Assembly: GCF_010993735.1 (NCBI RefSeq)
Contig: NZ_WQNI01000002.1
Location: 248,001-312,000, forward strand
DNA length: 64,000 bases
Reading direction: 5' to 3'
From: Chelativorans alearensis
GTDB lineage: Bacteria; Pseudomonadota; Alphaproteobacteria; Rhizobiales; Rhizobiaceae
The position numbers were made by a program, and so were the translations under genes. The notes beneath the pieces are model-generated. The model was not told the DNA's origin, searched no databases, and worked only from the letters and a program-made list of their open reading frames with translations. Positions 1 to 9,600 of this stretch are shown one piece after another; the stretch's first letter is position 1; the number at the start of each line of letters is the position of its first letter.

Positions 1-97
1 CGGTTAAGCGGGTAGACCCCGCATCGGCTGAACCGGAAAGCCGAACACCATTTCCGGAAAGCTGTGGGAACCTCTGGTGTTTTTCAAGGGAGAAGTC

Positions 98-1198
98 ATG
101 AAGAAGGCTCTTTTGGCTGGCGCTGCGCTCAGCCTGGTGATGACCGGATCCGCCTGGGCAGAAATCGTCATCGCGACCGCAGGCCCGATGACGGGTCAGT
201 ACGCCTCCTTCGGCGCGCAGATGAAAGCCGGCGCCGAACAGGCCGTCGCCGATATCAACGCAGCCGGCGGCGTCAACGGTGAGATGTTGAGGCTGGAAGT
301 GGGCGACGATGCCTGCGACCCGAAACAGGCGGTCGCGGTGGCAAACCAGTTCGCCGGCTCGGGGGTCACCTTCGTAGCCGGGCACTTCTGTTCCGGCTCG
401 TCGATCCCGGCGTCGAACGTCTATGCCGACGAGGGCATCCTCCAGATCTCGCCCGCCTCCACGAACCCGGCCTTCACGGACGAGCGTCCGGGGCCCGGCG
501 TCTACCGCGTCTGCGGCCGTGACGACCAGCAGGGCGCTGTCGCGGGCCAGTTCCTTGTCGAGAATTTCCCCGACAAGAAGGTGGCATTCGTCCACGACAA
601 GACGGCCTACGGCAAGGGTCTTGCCGACGCCACCATGGCGGCTTACGAGGCGGCCGGCGGCTCGCCGGCTCTCTACGAGGCTTACACGGCCGGCGAGAAG
701 GACTACACCGCCCTCGTCTCCAAGCTGAAGCAGGAAGGCATTGGCGTCCTGTATGTCGGCGGCTACCACACCGAAGCCGGCCTGATGGCGCGTCAGATGC
801 GCGAGCAGGGCATGGACACCATCCTGGTCTCGGGTGACGCACTGGTGACCGACGAGTACTGGGCCATCACCGGTGAGGCCGGCGAAGGCACGCTGATGAC
901 CTTCTCGCCCGATCCGCGCAAGAACGAGGTCGCCAAGCCGGTCGTCGACGCGCTTCTTGCCGCGGGCAAGACGGCCGAGGGCTACGCGCTCTACACCTAT
1001 GCGGCTATCCAGGCCTGGGCGCAGGCGGTCGAGACGGCCGGTTCTACGGATTATGATGCGGTCGTGGAGGCGCTGGATGCCGGCAAGTTCGAAACGGTGC
1101 TCGGCGAGCTCGAGTTCGACGACAAGGGCGACGTGACGCTGCCCGGCTACGTCTTCTATGAGTGGAAGGACGGCGAGTACGACTACCTCGAACAGTAA
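98..1198 (+). CDS. Branched-chain amino acid-type ABC transporter substrate-binding protein (LivK family)
   Basis: Periplasmic binding protein of the Leu/Ile/Val (peripla_BP_6) family, 366 aa, expected to deliver an amino acid or amide to a LivHMGF-type importer. A Sec signal peptide is visible (MKKALLAG, cleavage after AWA near residue 22), followed by the family opening IVIATAGPMTGQYASFG. Two cysteines near residues 60 and 84 (DDACDP and GHFCSGSS) match the usual disulfide of the family. I chose the ATG at 98 because AAGGGAG lies just upstream and the signal peptide begins there; an in-frame alternative at 77 adds seven residues. A strong terminator follows directly. No permease or ATPase gene lies downstream, so partners must be upstream of the window or elsewhere. 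The exact ligand cannot be read from sequence. Confidence 0.9.
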   Translation: MKKALLAGAALSLVMTGSAWAEIVIATAGPMTGQYASFGAQMKAGAEQAVADINAAGGVNGEMLRLEVGDDACDPKQAVAVANQFAGSGVTFVAGHFCSGSSIPASNVYADEGILQISPASTNPAFTDERPGPGVYRVCGRDDQQGAVAGQFLVENFPDKKVAFVHDKTAYGKGLADATMAAYEAAGGSPALYEAYTAGEKDYTALVSKLKQEGIGVLYVGGYHTEAGLMARQMREQGMDTILVSGDALVTDEYWAITGEAGEGTLMTFSPDPRKNEVAKPVVDALLAAGKTAEGYALYTYAAIQAWAQAVETAGSTDYDAVVEALDAGKFETVLGELEFDDKGDVTLPGYVFYEWKDGEYDYLEQ

Positions 1199-1224
1199 GC
1201 CGCAAGGCTAAAGACTGTTATGGC

Positions 1225-1256
1225 GGCCCGGCATTTCTCATGCCGGGCCTTTTTTG
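1225..1256 (+). terminator. Intrinsic terminator after the LivK-type gene
   Basis: A perfect 10-bp stem (GGCCCGGCAT at 1225-1234 with ATGCCGGGCC at 1240-1249), a 5-nt loop and an immediate T tract. It lies 27 nt after the stop codon and isolates the transporter gene from pyc. Confidence 0.92.
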
Positions 1257-1443
1257 TTTTCGGCGTTCCGCGCGCCGCTCGATCGCCCGGTGTCGAGAAG
1301 GTTTGCACTGCAGCAACACGCGCGCTAATCATTGACCCGACCAAGGGACCCAGGCATCTTCCGCGTATGCTGCGCAGCTTTGCCATGAGCTAACGATGCG
1401 TATTGCATAGCGGCCGCCCTGGCCCTGCCCTGCCAGCCGGAGC

Positions 1444-4400
1444 ATGCCAGTGCAGATCAAGAAACTCCTCGTCGCCAACCGTTCCGAAATCGCCATCCGC
1501 GTCTTCCGCGCCGCCAACGAGTTGGGTATCCGAACGGTCGCCATATGGGCGGAGGAGGACAAATATTCGCTGCATCGCTTCAAGGCGGACGAATCCTATC
1601 AGGTGGGCCGCGGCCCGCACCTGGAGCACGATATGGGGCCGATCGAGAGCTATCTCTCGATCGATGAGGTGATCCGCGTCGCCAAGCTGTCCGGCGCAGA
1701 TGCCATCCACCCCGGCTACGGCCTGCTCTCCGAAAGTCCGGAATTCGCCGAGGCATGCGTTGCGAACGGCATCGTCTTCATCGGCCCCAAGCCGGAGACC
1801 ATGCGCCGGCTCGGCAACAAGGTGGCCGCCCGCAACCTTGCGATGGAGGCGGGCGTGCCAGTTGTGCCGGCGACAGAGCCGCTGCCGGACGATCTGGACG
1901 CGGTGGCGAAGATGGCGGGCGAGATCGGCTTTCCCGTCATGCTCAAGGCATCCTGGGGCGGCGGCGGGCGCGGCATGCGCGTCATCCGCTCGAAAGCCGA
2001 CCTCAAGCGCGAAGTGATGGAGGCCAAGCGCGAGGCCAAGGCCGCCTTCGGCAAGGACGAGGTGTATCTGGAAAAGCTCGTTGAGCGCGCCCGCCATGTC
2101 GAGGTGCAGGTCCTGGGCGATACCCACGGCAACGCCGTGCACCTTTACGAGCGCGACTGTTCCATCCAGCGGCGCAACCAGAAGGTCGTGGAGCGCGCGC
2201 CGGCGCCCTATCTCGATGAGAAACAGCGGGCGGAGCTGTGCGGCTACGCACTGAAGATCGCCGAGGCGACCGACTATGTTGGCGCCGGCACGGTCGAGTT
2301 CCTGATGGATGCCGATACCGGCGCCTTCTACTTCATCGAGGTCAACCCGCGCATCCAGGTCGAGCACACAGTGACCGAGGAGGTGACCGGGATCGACATC
2401 GTCAAGGCGCAGATCCGCATCCTCGAAGGCGAGCGCATCGGCAATCCGCGCTCCGGCGTGCCGGCGCAGGCCGACATCAAGCTCAACGGCCACGCCCTGC
2501 AATGCCGCATCACGACCGAGGATCCGGAACAGAATTTCATCCCCGACTACGGCCGTATCACCGCCTACCGCGGGGCGACCGGCTTCGGCATACGGCTTGA
2601 CGGCGGCACGGCCTATTCGGGCGCGGTCATCACCCGCTTCTATGATCCGCTGCTCGAGAAGGTGACAGCCTGGGCGCCGACATCGGACGAGGTGATCCTG
2701 CGCATGGACCGGGCGCTGCGCGAGTTCCGCATCCGCGGCGTTGCCACCAACCTCACCTTCCTCGAGGCCATCATCAGCCACAAGCAGTTCCGTGACGCCA
2801 CCTACACGACGCGCTTCATTGACGAGACGCCGGAACTCTTCACCCAGGTCAAACGCCAGGATCGAGCGACGAAGCTCCTGAACTACCTGGCCGACGTGAC
2901 GGTGAACGGGCACCCCGAAGCGCGCGACCGGCCACGGCCGAACCCGGAGGCCGCCGCGCCGCGCGTGCCTTACGTCGATGCGGCGATCCCCGACGGCACC
3001 AAGCAGCGCCTTGACCGGCTGGGGCCGGAAGGCTTCGCCAAATGGATGCGCGAGGAGACGCGCGTGCTGGTGACCGACACCACCATGCGCGACGGGCATC
3101 AGTCGCTTCTGGCGACGCGGATGCGCACCTTCGACATCGCCGCCATCGCCGGGGTCTATGCGCGCGCGCTGCCGCAGCTCCTGTCACTGGAGTGCTGGGG
3201 CGGTGCGACCTTCGATGTTGCCATGCGCTTCCTCACGGAGGACCCGTGGGAGCGGCTAAACCGTGTGCGCGAAGCAGCGCCGAACCTGCTTTTGCAGATG
3301 CTTCTGCGCGGGGCGAACGGCGTCGGCTACACCAACTACCCCGACAACGTGGTACGGTATTTCGTGCGCCAGGCGGCAAAGGGCGGCATCGACCTGTTCC
3401 GAGTGTTCGACTGTCTCAACTGGGTGGAGAACATGCGCGTGGCGATGGACGCCGTGCGCGAAGAGGACAAGCTGTGCGAGGCCGCCATCTGCTATACGGG
3501 CGACATCCTCGACCCCGACCGGGCCAAGTACGACCTGAAATACTATGTGGCCCTCGCCAAGGAACTGGAGGCGGCGGGGGCCCATATCATCGCCATCAAG
3601 GATATGGCCGGGCTCCTGAAGCCTTCCGCCGCGCGGGTGCTCTTCAAGGCGCTGCGCGAAGAGACAGAGTTGCCGCTCCATTTCCACACCCACGATACCT
3701 CCGGCATCTCCGCCGCCACGGTGCTGGCGGCGGTGGAGAGCGGTGTGGATGCAGTGGACGCGGCAATCGATGCGTTGTCCGGCAACACCTCGCAACCCTG
3801 TCTCGGCTCCATCGTCGAGGCGCTGAAGGGGGACGAGCGCGACACCGGCCTCGACCGCGAATGGGTGCGCCGCATCTCGTTCTACTGGGAGGCCGTGCGC
3901 AACCAGTACGCCGCCTTCGAGAGCGACCTCAAGGGGCCGGCCTCCGAGGTCTATCTGCACGAGATGCCGGGCGGCCAGTTCACCAACCTGAAGGAGCAGG
4001 CGCGTTCGCTGGGGCTGGAAACGCGCTGGCACGAGGTGGCGCGCGCCTATCACGACGTCAACATGATGTTCGGCGACATCGTCAAGGTCACGCCGTCCTC
4101 CAAGGTGGTGGGCGATATGGCGCTGATGATGGTGAGCCAGGACCTCGCCATCGCCGATGTCGAAAACCCGGCCAAGGACATCGCCTTCCCGGATTCGGTC
4201 GTCTCCATGCTGCGCGGCGATCTGGGACAGTCGCCCGGCGGCTGGCCGAAGGCGCTGCAGAAGAAGGCGCTGAAGGGCGAGAAGCCGATCACCGTCAGGC
4301 CCGGCTCGCTGCTTGAGCCGGCCGATCTCGAGGCCGATCGCAAGGAACTGGAGGAAAAGCTCGGCCGCGAGGCGAGCGACTTCGAGTTCGCCGCCTGGCT

Positions 4401-4914
4401 GATGTATCCCAAGGTTTTCCTCGACTTCGCGACGGCGACCGAGACCTACGGCCCCGTCAGCGTGCTGCCGACGCCGATCTACTTCTACGGTATGGCGCAG
4501 GAAGACGAGATCTTCGTCGACATCGAGCGCGGCAAGACGCTGGTCATCCGTTGCCTCGCCGTTGGCGAGCCGGACGAAAAGGGCATGGTGACCGTCTTCT
4601 TCGAGCTGAACGGCCAGCCGCGCCGGGTCAAGGTGCCGGACCGGCTGCACGGTGCCTCCGCGCTCGCCGTGCGGCGCAAGGCGGAGGCCGGCAACGAGGC
4701 GCATGTCGGCGCACCCATGCCCGGCGTCGTGTCGTCCGTCACCGTCAATACTGGCCAGGAGGTGAAGGCGGGCGACGTGCTTCTTTCCATCGAGGCGATG
4801 AAGATGGAGACCGCGATCCACGCCGAGCGCAACGGCACGATCTCCGAGGTGCTGGTGAAGGCCGGTGACCAGATCGACGCCAAGGATCTGCTCGTGGTCC
4901 TGCAGAATGGCTGA
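1444..4914 (+). CDS. pyc: Pyruvate carboxylase
   Basis: Biotin enzyme converting pyruvate, bicarbonate and ATP to oxaloacetate (anaplerosis). At 1156 aa it has the length of single-chain bacterial pyruvate carboxylases. The order is biotin carboxylase first (glycine-rich ATP-grasp loop WGGGGRGMR and substrate loop VNPRIQVEHTVTEE), then the carboxyltransferase TIM barrel (DTTMRDGHQSLLATRMRT), then a C-terminal biotinyl domain with EAMKMET, biotinyl-Lys about residue 1120. GGAG lies just before the ATG. It is monocistronic, with a terminator upstream and about 175 bp before the next gene. In a PHB-forming organism it feeds the TCA genes found later in this window. The assignment is unambiguous. 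Confidence 0.97.
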   Translation: MPVQIKKLLVANRSEIAIRVFRAANELGIRTVAIWAEEDKYSLHRFKADESYQVGRGPHLEHDMGPIESYLSIDEVIRVAKLSGADAIHPGYGLLSESPEFAEACVANGIVFIGPKPETMRRLGNKVAARNLAMEAGVPVVPATEPLPDDLDAVAKMAGEIGFPVMLKASWGGGGRGMRVIRSKADLKREVMEAKREAKAAFGKDEVYLEKLVERARHVEVQVLGDTHGNAVHLYERDCSIQRRNQKVVERAPAPYLDEKQRAELCGYALKIAEATDYVGAGTVEFLMDADTGAFYFIEVNPRIQVEHTVTEEVTGIDIVKAQIRILEGERIGNPRSGVPAQADIKLNGHALQCRITTEDPEQNFIPDYGRITAYRGATGFGIRLDGGTAYSGAVITRFYDPLLEKVTAWAPTSDEVILRMDRALREFRIRGVATNLTFLEAIISHKQFRDATYTTRFIDETPELFTQVKRQDRATKLLNYLADVTVNGHPEARDRPRPNPEAAAPRVPYVDAAIPDGTKQRLDRLGPEGFAKWMREETRVLVTDTTMRDGHQSLLATRMRTFDIAAIAGVYARALPQLLSLECWGGATFDVAMRFLTEDPWERLNRVREAAPNLLLQMLLRGANGVGYTNYPDNVVRYFVRQAAKGGIDLFRVFDCLNWVENMRVAMDAVREEDKLCEAAICYTGDILDPDRAKYDLKYYVALAKELEAAGAHIIAIKDMAGLLKPSAARVLFKALREETELPLHFHTHDTSGISAATVLAAVESGVDAVDAAIDALSGNTSQPCLGSIVEALKGDERDTGLDREWVRRISFYWEAVRNQYAAFESDLKGPASEVYLHEMPGGQFTNLKEQARSLGLETRWHEVARAYHDVNMMFGDIVKVTPSSKVVGDMALMMVSQDLAIADVENPAKDIAFPDSVVSMLRGDLGQSPGGWPKALQKKALKGEKPITVRPGSLLEPADLEADRKELEEKLGREASDFEFAAWLMYPKVFLDFATATETYGPVSVLPTPIYFYGMAQEDEIFVDIERGKTLVIRCLAVGEPDEKGMVTVFFELNGQPRRVKVPDRLHGASALAVRRKAEAGNEAHVGAPMPGVVSSVTVNTGQEVKAGDVLLSIEAMKMETAIHAERNGTISEVLVKAGDQIDAKDLLVVLQNG

Positions 4915-4934
4915 ACTGGTATTAGACGAGGGGT

Positions 4935-4950
4935 GTTAAATCGATTTAAC
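4935..4950. promoter_or_regulatory. Perfect 16-bp palindrome upstream of the MFS gene
   Basis: GTTAAATCGATTTAAC is a perfect palindrome with a central CG, about 140 bp upstream of the MFS start and 20 bp after the pyc stop. Even symmetry around CG is typical of LacI-family operators, but no LacI-type gene is in the window. An operator role is inference. The following 40 bp contain a half-palindrome (GGATCCTCGGGTCAAGCCCG) resembling a dispersed intergenic repeat. Confidence 0.4.
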
Positions 4951-5090
4951 CCAGCCGTGCCGACGTCTGATTGATTGACCGTTGGTGGTGCGTCGATGTT
5001 CAGGCTGGATCCTCGGGTCAAGCCCGCAAACGATCGATATAAAGAGCCATTGGTACACCTCCCTTTCCGAGGTCAGCTACGGATATCGAC

Positions 5091-6278
5091 ATGTCACAAG
5101 AGAACGCGCTCTCCGGCCGCTGGGCCGTTGCCACCTTTTTCTTCGTCAACGGCTTCATGGTCGGCAGCTGGGCACCGCAGATCCCGCTGCTTGTCGCACG
5201 CTTCTCGCTGAGTGAGACGGTGCTTGGCCTGCTTATCCTCATCTTCGGCCTCGGGGCTGTCGTGGCGATGCCGATGTGCGGCTGGCTCATCAGTCGCCAC
5301 GGCTCGCGCGCGGTGGCGCGGGTGTCCGGCGTCTTGTGCGCCTGCTCGCTTCTTGCCATAGCCGCGGCACCGGGCATGCCGACGCTGATCGCGGCACTTG
5401 TCGCCTTCGGCGGCCTTTTGGGCGGCATGGATGTCGCCATGAACTCCAATGCGGTGGTCGTGGAGCGCCGGCTGCAGCGCGCCATAATGTCCTCCTCGCA
5501 TGGCTTCTGGAGCCTCGGCGGTTTTGTCGGCGCGGGTGTGGGTGGCGTCTTGGCCGAGCAATGGGGGCATCTGGCGCATGCCGGCGCCGTCACCGTCTTT
5601 GCGCTCGTGCTAGTGTTGGCCGCTATGCCGAAGCTCATCGTCGAGCGCAAGCCTGCGGCGACGGGCGGCGGCCAGCTGAGCGGCTTCCCGCGCAATCCGC
5701 TCGTCTATCTGACCGGCATCGTCGCCTTGTTCTCGATGGCGCCGGAGGGGGCCGTCCTCGATTGGGCGGCTCTTTACCTGCGCCAGGAGATGGGCGCCGG
5801 CCTGGCTACGGCGAGCCTCGCGTTCACTGCATTTTCCGGGGCGATGGCCCTGATGCGCTTCCTCGGCGACGGCGTGCGTAATCGACTTGGTGCAGTAACA
5901 ACGATGCGGCTCTCGGGTATCGTCGCCGCATTCGGCATGCTGGGGGCGGGGCTCGCGTCCTCGCCGGCCGCTGCCACGGTGGCCTTCGCGTTGGCCGGGC
6001 TGGGGATTGCCAATATGGTGCCCATCGCCTTCTCTGCGGCAGGCAACCAGCCCGGCATTTCGTCGGCCGCCGGCATGAGCGTGGCCACCACGATCGGCTA
6101 TTCCGGCATGCTCGCCGCGCCCTCCATCGTCGGCTTCGTGGCCGAGCGGACGGGCTTTACACCGGTATTCATCGGCTTTGCCGTACTTCTGGGCGTGGTG
6201 CTTTTGATGTCGAACCTGGTGCGGTCGGCGGACGACATCGCGGAGCAGCCGGAGCCTTCGGCCAGCGCTTCCGGGTGA
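5091..6278 (+). CDS. MFS transporter
   Basis: Inner-membrane major facilitator superfamily protein of 395 aa with about 12 hydrophobic segments. The early sequence (FFFVNGFMVGSWAPQIPLL) and the loop after TM2 (GWLISRHGSRAV, an MFS motif A variant) resemble YbjJ/fucose-permease-like MFS proteins of unknown substrate. The ATG follows a plausible leader and no in-frame ATG precedes it. It stands alone, with a palindromic candidate operator about 140 bp upstream. A weak hairpin (AGCCCG at 6331, CGGGCT at 6358, then GTTTG) follows. Substrate and direction of transport cannot be inferred. Confidence 0.85.
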   Translation: MSQENALSGRWAVATFFFVNGFMVGSWAPQIPLLVARFSLSETVLGLLILIFGLGAVVAMPMCGWLISRHGSRAVARVSGVLCACSLLAIAAAPGMPTLIAALVAFGGLLGGMDVAMNSNAVVVERRLQRAIMSSSHGFWSLGGFVGAGVGGVLAEQWGHLAHAGAVTVFALVLVLAAMPKLIVERKPAATGGGQLSGFPRNPLVYLTGIVALFSMAPEGAVLDWAALYLRQEMGAGLATASLAFTAFSGAMALMRFLGDGVRNRLGAVTTMRLSGIVAAFGMLGAGLASSPAAATVAFALAGLGIANMVPIAFSAAGNQPGISSAAGMSVATTIGYSGMLAAPSIVGFVAERTGFTPVFIGFAVLLGVVLLMSNLVRSADDIAEQPEPSASASG

Positions 6279-6376
6279 TCACGCCCCCTGCTTGCGCCTG
6301 AAACACCTCATGGGGTTGGGATGGAAGCGCAGCCCGCCCCTTCCGGGTGAGAATGGACGGGCTGTTTGCCGTTGCG

Positions 6377-6535
6377 TCATATCCTGCCCATCAAGGCCAG
6401 GATGAGAACCACCAAAAGAATAACGCCCACAATGCCGGAGGGGCCATAGCCCCAACCGCTCGAATAGGGCCATGTCGGTATCGCGCCGAGCAGGATCAAT
6501 ATCAATATGATGATGAGGATGGTTCCGAGTGACAT
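6377..6535 (-). CDS. DUF3309 small membrane protein
   Basis: A 52-aa, strongly hydrophobic protein: MSLGTILIIILILILLGAIP, then a short aromatic linker (TWPYSSGWGYGPSG) and a second hydrophobic helix ending LALMGRI. This two-helix pattern with WGYGPSG is the DUF3309 signature. I chose the ATG at 6535 because AGGA lies just upstream; a longer frame to 6574 adds a non-conserved polar extension. Function is unknown. A GGAAC-N17-CGTT motif 38 nt upstream suggests transcription by an EcfG-type stress sigma factor. Confidence 0.8.
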   Translation of the reverse strand: MSLGTILIIILILILLGAIPTWPYSSGWGYGPSGIVGVILLVVLILALMGRI

Positions 6536-6572
6536 CGCATTGTTCCTGTCTTTTGTGACATAACTGCGGAAC

Positions 6573-6598
6573 AACGCTTTGCCGGCACGGCGGGTTCC
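6573..6598 (-). promoter_or_regulatory. Candidate EcfG-type promoter of the DUF3309 gene
   Basis: On the minus strand GGAAC (6598-6594), 17 nt, then CGTT (6576-6573), ending 38 nt before the start codon. This matches the alphaproteobacterial general-stress consensus GGAAC-N16/17-CGTT. The -35 part overlaps the right arm of the hairpin at 6581-6611. Confidence 0.6.
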
Positions 6599-6611
6599 CC
6601 GCCGTGCCGGC
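6581..6611. terminator. GC-rich hairpin after the RND operon
   Basis: A perfect 14-bp stem (GCCGGCACGGCGGG with its complement at 6598-6611) with a 3-nt loop, eight bases beyond the RND pump stop. It lacks a T run on the minus strand, so it is either a weak terminator or an RNA-stabilising hairpin. Confidence 0.55.
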
Positions 6612-6618
6612 GCCGGCT

Positions 6619-9600
6619 TTATTCGGCGGCCTTGGGGAAGGCCGTAACGGGTGCATCCTCTTCGGGTCTCCCCGCGTCCTCACCCTCCTGGCGGCGACGA
6701 CGGAAGAGGCGGGCAAGCAGGCTGCGGCGCTTCTCACCCGCCGGCCGTGCCTCGCGGGTGAACACCATCAGCGCCGCTGGCGTGACGATCAGCGTCAACA
6801 CCGTGGCAAAGCTCAGGCCGTAGACGATGGCTCCCGACAGCGAGATCCACCATTGGGTGGACGGGGCGCCGAAGGTGACCTCCCGGTCTGCCAGCTCCAG
6901 CCCGAGGGCGAAGGCGATCGGCAATACGCCGAGGATGGCCGAAATCGCTGTCAGAAGCACCGGGCGGGCACGCTCACGGCAGGTCTGGATGATGGCGTCA
7001 TACTTCTTCATGCCCTCATCACGCAGCCTGTCGTAGGTGTCGATAAGGACAATGTTGTTGTTCACCACGACGCCCGCGAGCGCGATCACGCCGATGCCCG
7101 ACATGACGATGCCGAAGGTCTGGCCGGTGATCAGAAGGCCAAGGAAGACGCCGATCGTCGCCATAACCACCGTCATCAGCACCAGCAGGACGCTGGTGAA
7201 CTTGTTGAACTGGGCGAGCAGCACCACGAAGATGAGGAAGATCGCCGCGCCGAACGCCTTCGACAGGAAGGCCGCGGCCTCGTCGCTCTCCTCGCTCGAG
7301 CCGGCGAGCTTCCAGCGCGTGGCGCCGAAGTCCATACCGTTGAGCTCCGAGATCACCTGTTGCTGTACCGCCGCTTCCTGATAACCGCTGGCGATGTTGG
7401 CGGTGACGGTGATCGTGCGCTGGGCGTCGATGCGGTTCAGGATGCCGCTGCTCCGCTCCGGTTCGCGGGTAACGAAGTTGGAAATCGGCACCGGCCCCTG
7501 CGCAGTCTCGATGCGAAGCTGGTCCAGCGTCGACAGCGTACGCCGGTCCTCCGGCAGACGCAGGCGGATGTCCACCGCATCGTCGACGCCGGCGGGGCGG
7601 TACTCCGATAGCTTCAGGCCGTTGGTCACGAGCTGCACCACGTTGCCGACCGCGGTGGGGCTGACGCCGTACTGGGCGGCCTTGGGCCGGTCGACGCGGA
7701 TGGCCCAGTCGATGCCCGGCGGGGGAAGGCCGTCAGCAATATCGATGACGCCGTCGATCCCCCTCAGCATTTCGGCGACGGCTGCCGCCTGGTCGTTGAG
7801 CCCCTCGGGATTCGCAGCGGAAAGCTGCACCTGGATGGGCTGGCCCGTGGGCGGGCCGGCATCGGGCACGCGCACCTCGACCTCGACGCCAGGCATGCTG
7901 GCCATCTCGGTGCGCAGATCGTTCAGAATCTCGCCCGCCGGCTTGCGCTCGCGCCAGTCTACGAACTCGTACTGTAGGACGCCGATCACATCCTCGTCGA
8001 TGTCCTCGCCGCCGCCGCGCGTCTGGCCGACGCGGGTGTAGACGGTTTCGATGCCCGGCCAGCCGACCAGCTTCTCCTCGGCCGGCCGCACCAGCCGGTC
8101 CATCTCCTCGAGCGAGAGATTGCCGCGCGCATGCACGTACATCAGGCCGTATTCGGGCTCGACATCGGGGAAGAACTCGACGCCGGCGCCGTATTGCGTA
8201 TAGGCGACCTGCACGCCGACCAGGAGGGCGACCGTCAAGAGAAGCACGGTCTTGGGGAAGCGAAGGGCCTGCCGCACGAAACGGATGTACCAGCCATCCG
8301 GCGGCGGCTCTTCATGCACGTGCGCCTTGGCGAAGAGCGCGCCCAATGTGGGCGTGAATATGAGCGCGTAGATCATCGACGCGGCCAGCGTGACGATCAG
8401 CGTGATCGGCAGATACTTCATGAATTCGCCGACGATGCCCGGCCAGAACAACAGCGGCGAGAAGGCGGCGATGCGGGTCATGGTGGCGGCGATCACCGGG
8501 CCGGCCATGCGCTTGGCGGCGAGCTCGAAGGCCTGCGCCTTCGGCATCCCTTCCGTCATGCGCCGCTCGGCGAACTCAGTGACGATGATGGCGTCGTCCA
8601 CCAGCATGCCGACGGCCAGGATGAGGCTGAACAGCACCACCATGTTGACCGTATAGCCGCCCAGGGAGAGCGCAAAGATGCCCATCAGGAAGGACGCAGG
8701 CACGGCCAGGCCGATGAGCAGCGAGGCGCGGCCCGACAGCGTGTAGAGGACGATGATGAAGACCAGGATAATGGCGATCAGCACGTGGTTCTGCAGATCG
8801 TCCAGCATGTCGCGGATGAACACCGACTTGTCCTGGCTGTAGGACACGTGCACGCCCTCGGGCATGGTCTGGACGAATTCCTCCGACACCTTTTTCACGG
8901 CGTCGACGGTGTCGACCAGGTTGGATCCGACGCGCTTCTTCACCTCGATGGCGATGGCCTTCCGGCCGTCGAGGCGTGTGATGGTCTCCGCGTCGGTGAA
9001 GGTGGAGCGGATGGTGGCCAGATCGCGGGCTCGCACCACCGCGTCCCTGGTCGCCACGACCGGCAGGTTAGCGATGTCTTCGACATTCTCGATGAGCGAA
9101 GGCACCTTGACGGCGTAGCGGCCCTCACCGCCTTCCAGCGCGCCGGCGGCGACCAGGCTATTGGAGGCGTTGACGGCGTTGATGAGCTGGTCGAGCTGCA
9201 GCCCGTAGGAAGACAGCTTGACAGGGTCGATGACGATTTCCGCCAATTCGTCGCGCGCGCCCTGCAGCGAGCCTTCCAGAACGCCCGGGATCTCCTCGAT
9301 GCGGTCGCGCAAGTTGCGCGCGGCGGTCGTCAGAGCACGTTCGGGAAGTTCGCCCGAGAGCGTGACGACAAGAACGGGGAATTCCGAAACGTTGACTTCG
9401 TTTACGGAAGGCTCATCGGCGCCGGAAGGTAGATCGCGCTCGGCGTCCGACACTTTGGCGCGCACATCCTCGATCGCGTTGGAGAAGTCGTAGCCAGCCT
9501 GGAACTCGACCAGCACGTAGCCGCCGCCCTCATAGGCGGCCGAGCGCATTTCCTTGACGCCCTCCAGGCCCTTGAGCGCGGTCTCCACCGGCCGCAGCAG

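Noticed and set aside
1390-4821. Long minus-strand open frames opposite pyc (about 569 and 521 codons)
   Set aside because: They are antisense shadows of a high-GC gene; translations are His/Arg/Asp-rich without motifs, and the plus strand encodes an unmistakable pyruvate carboxylase.
6604-9432. Plus-strand open frames opposite the RND pump
   Set aside because: Codon-bias shadows of the RND gene; no domain, no start context.
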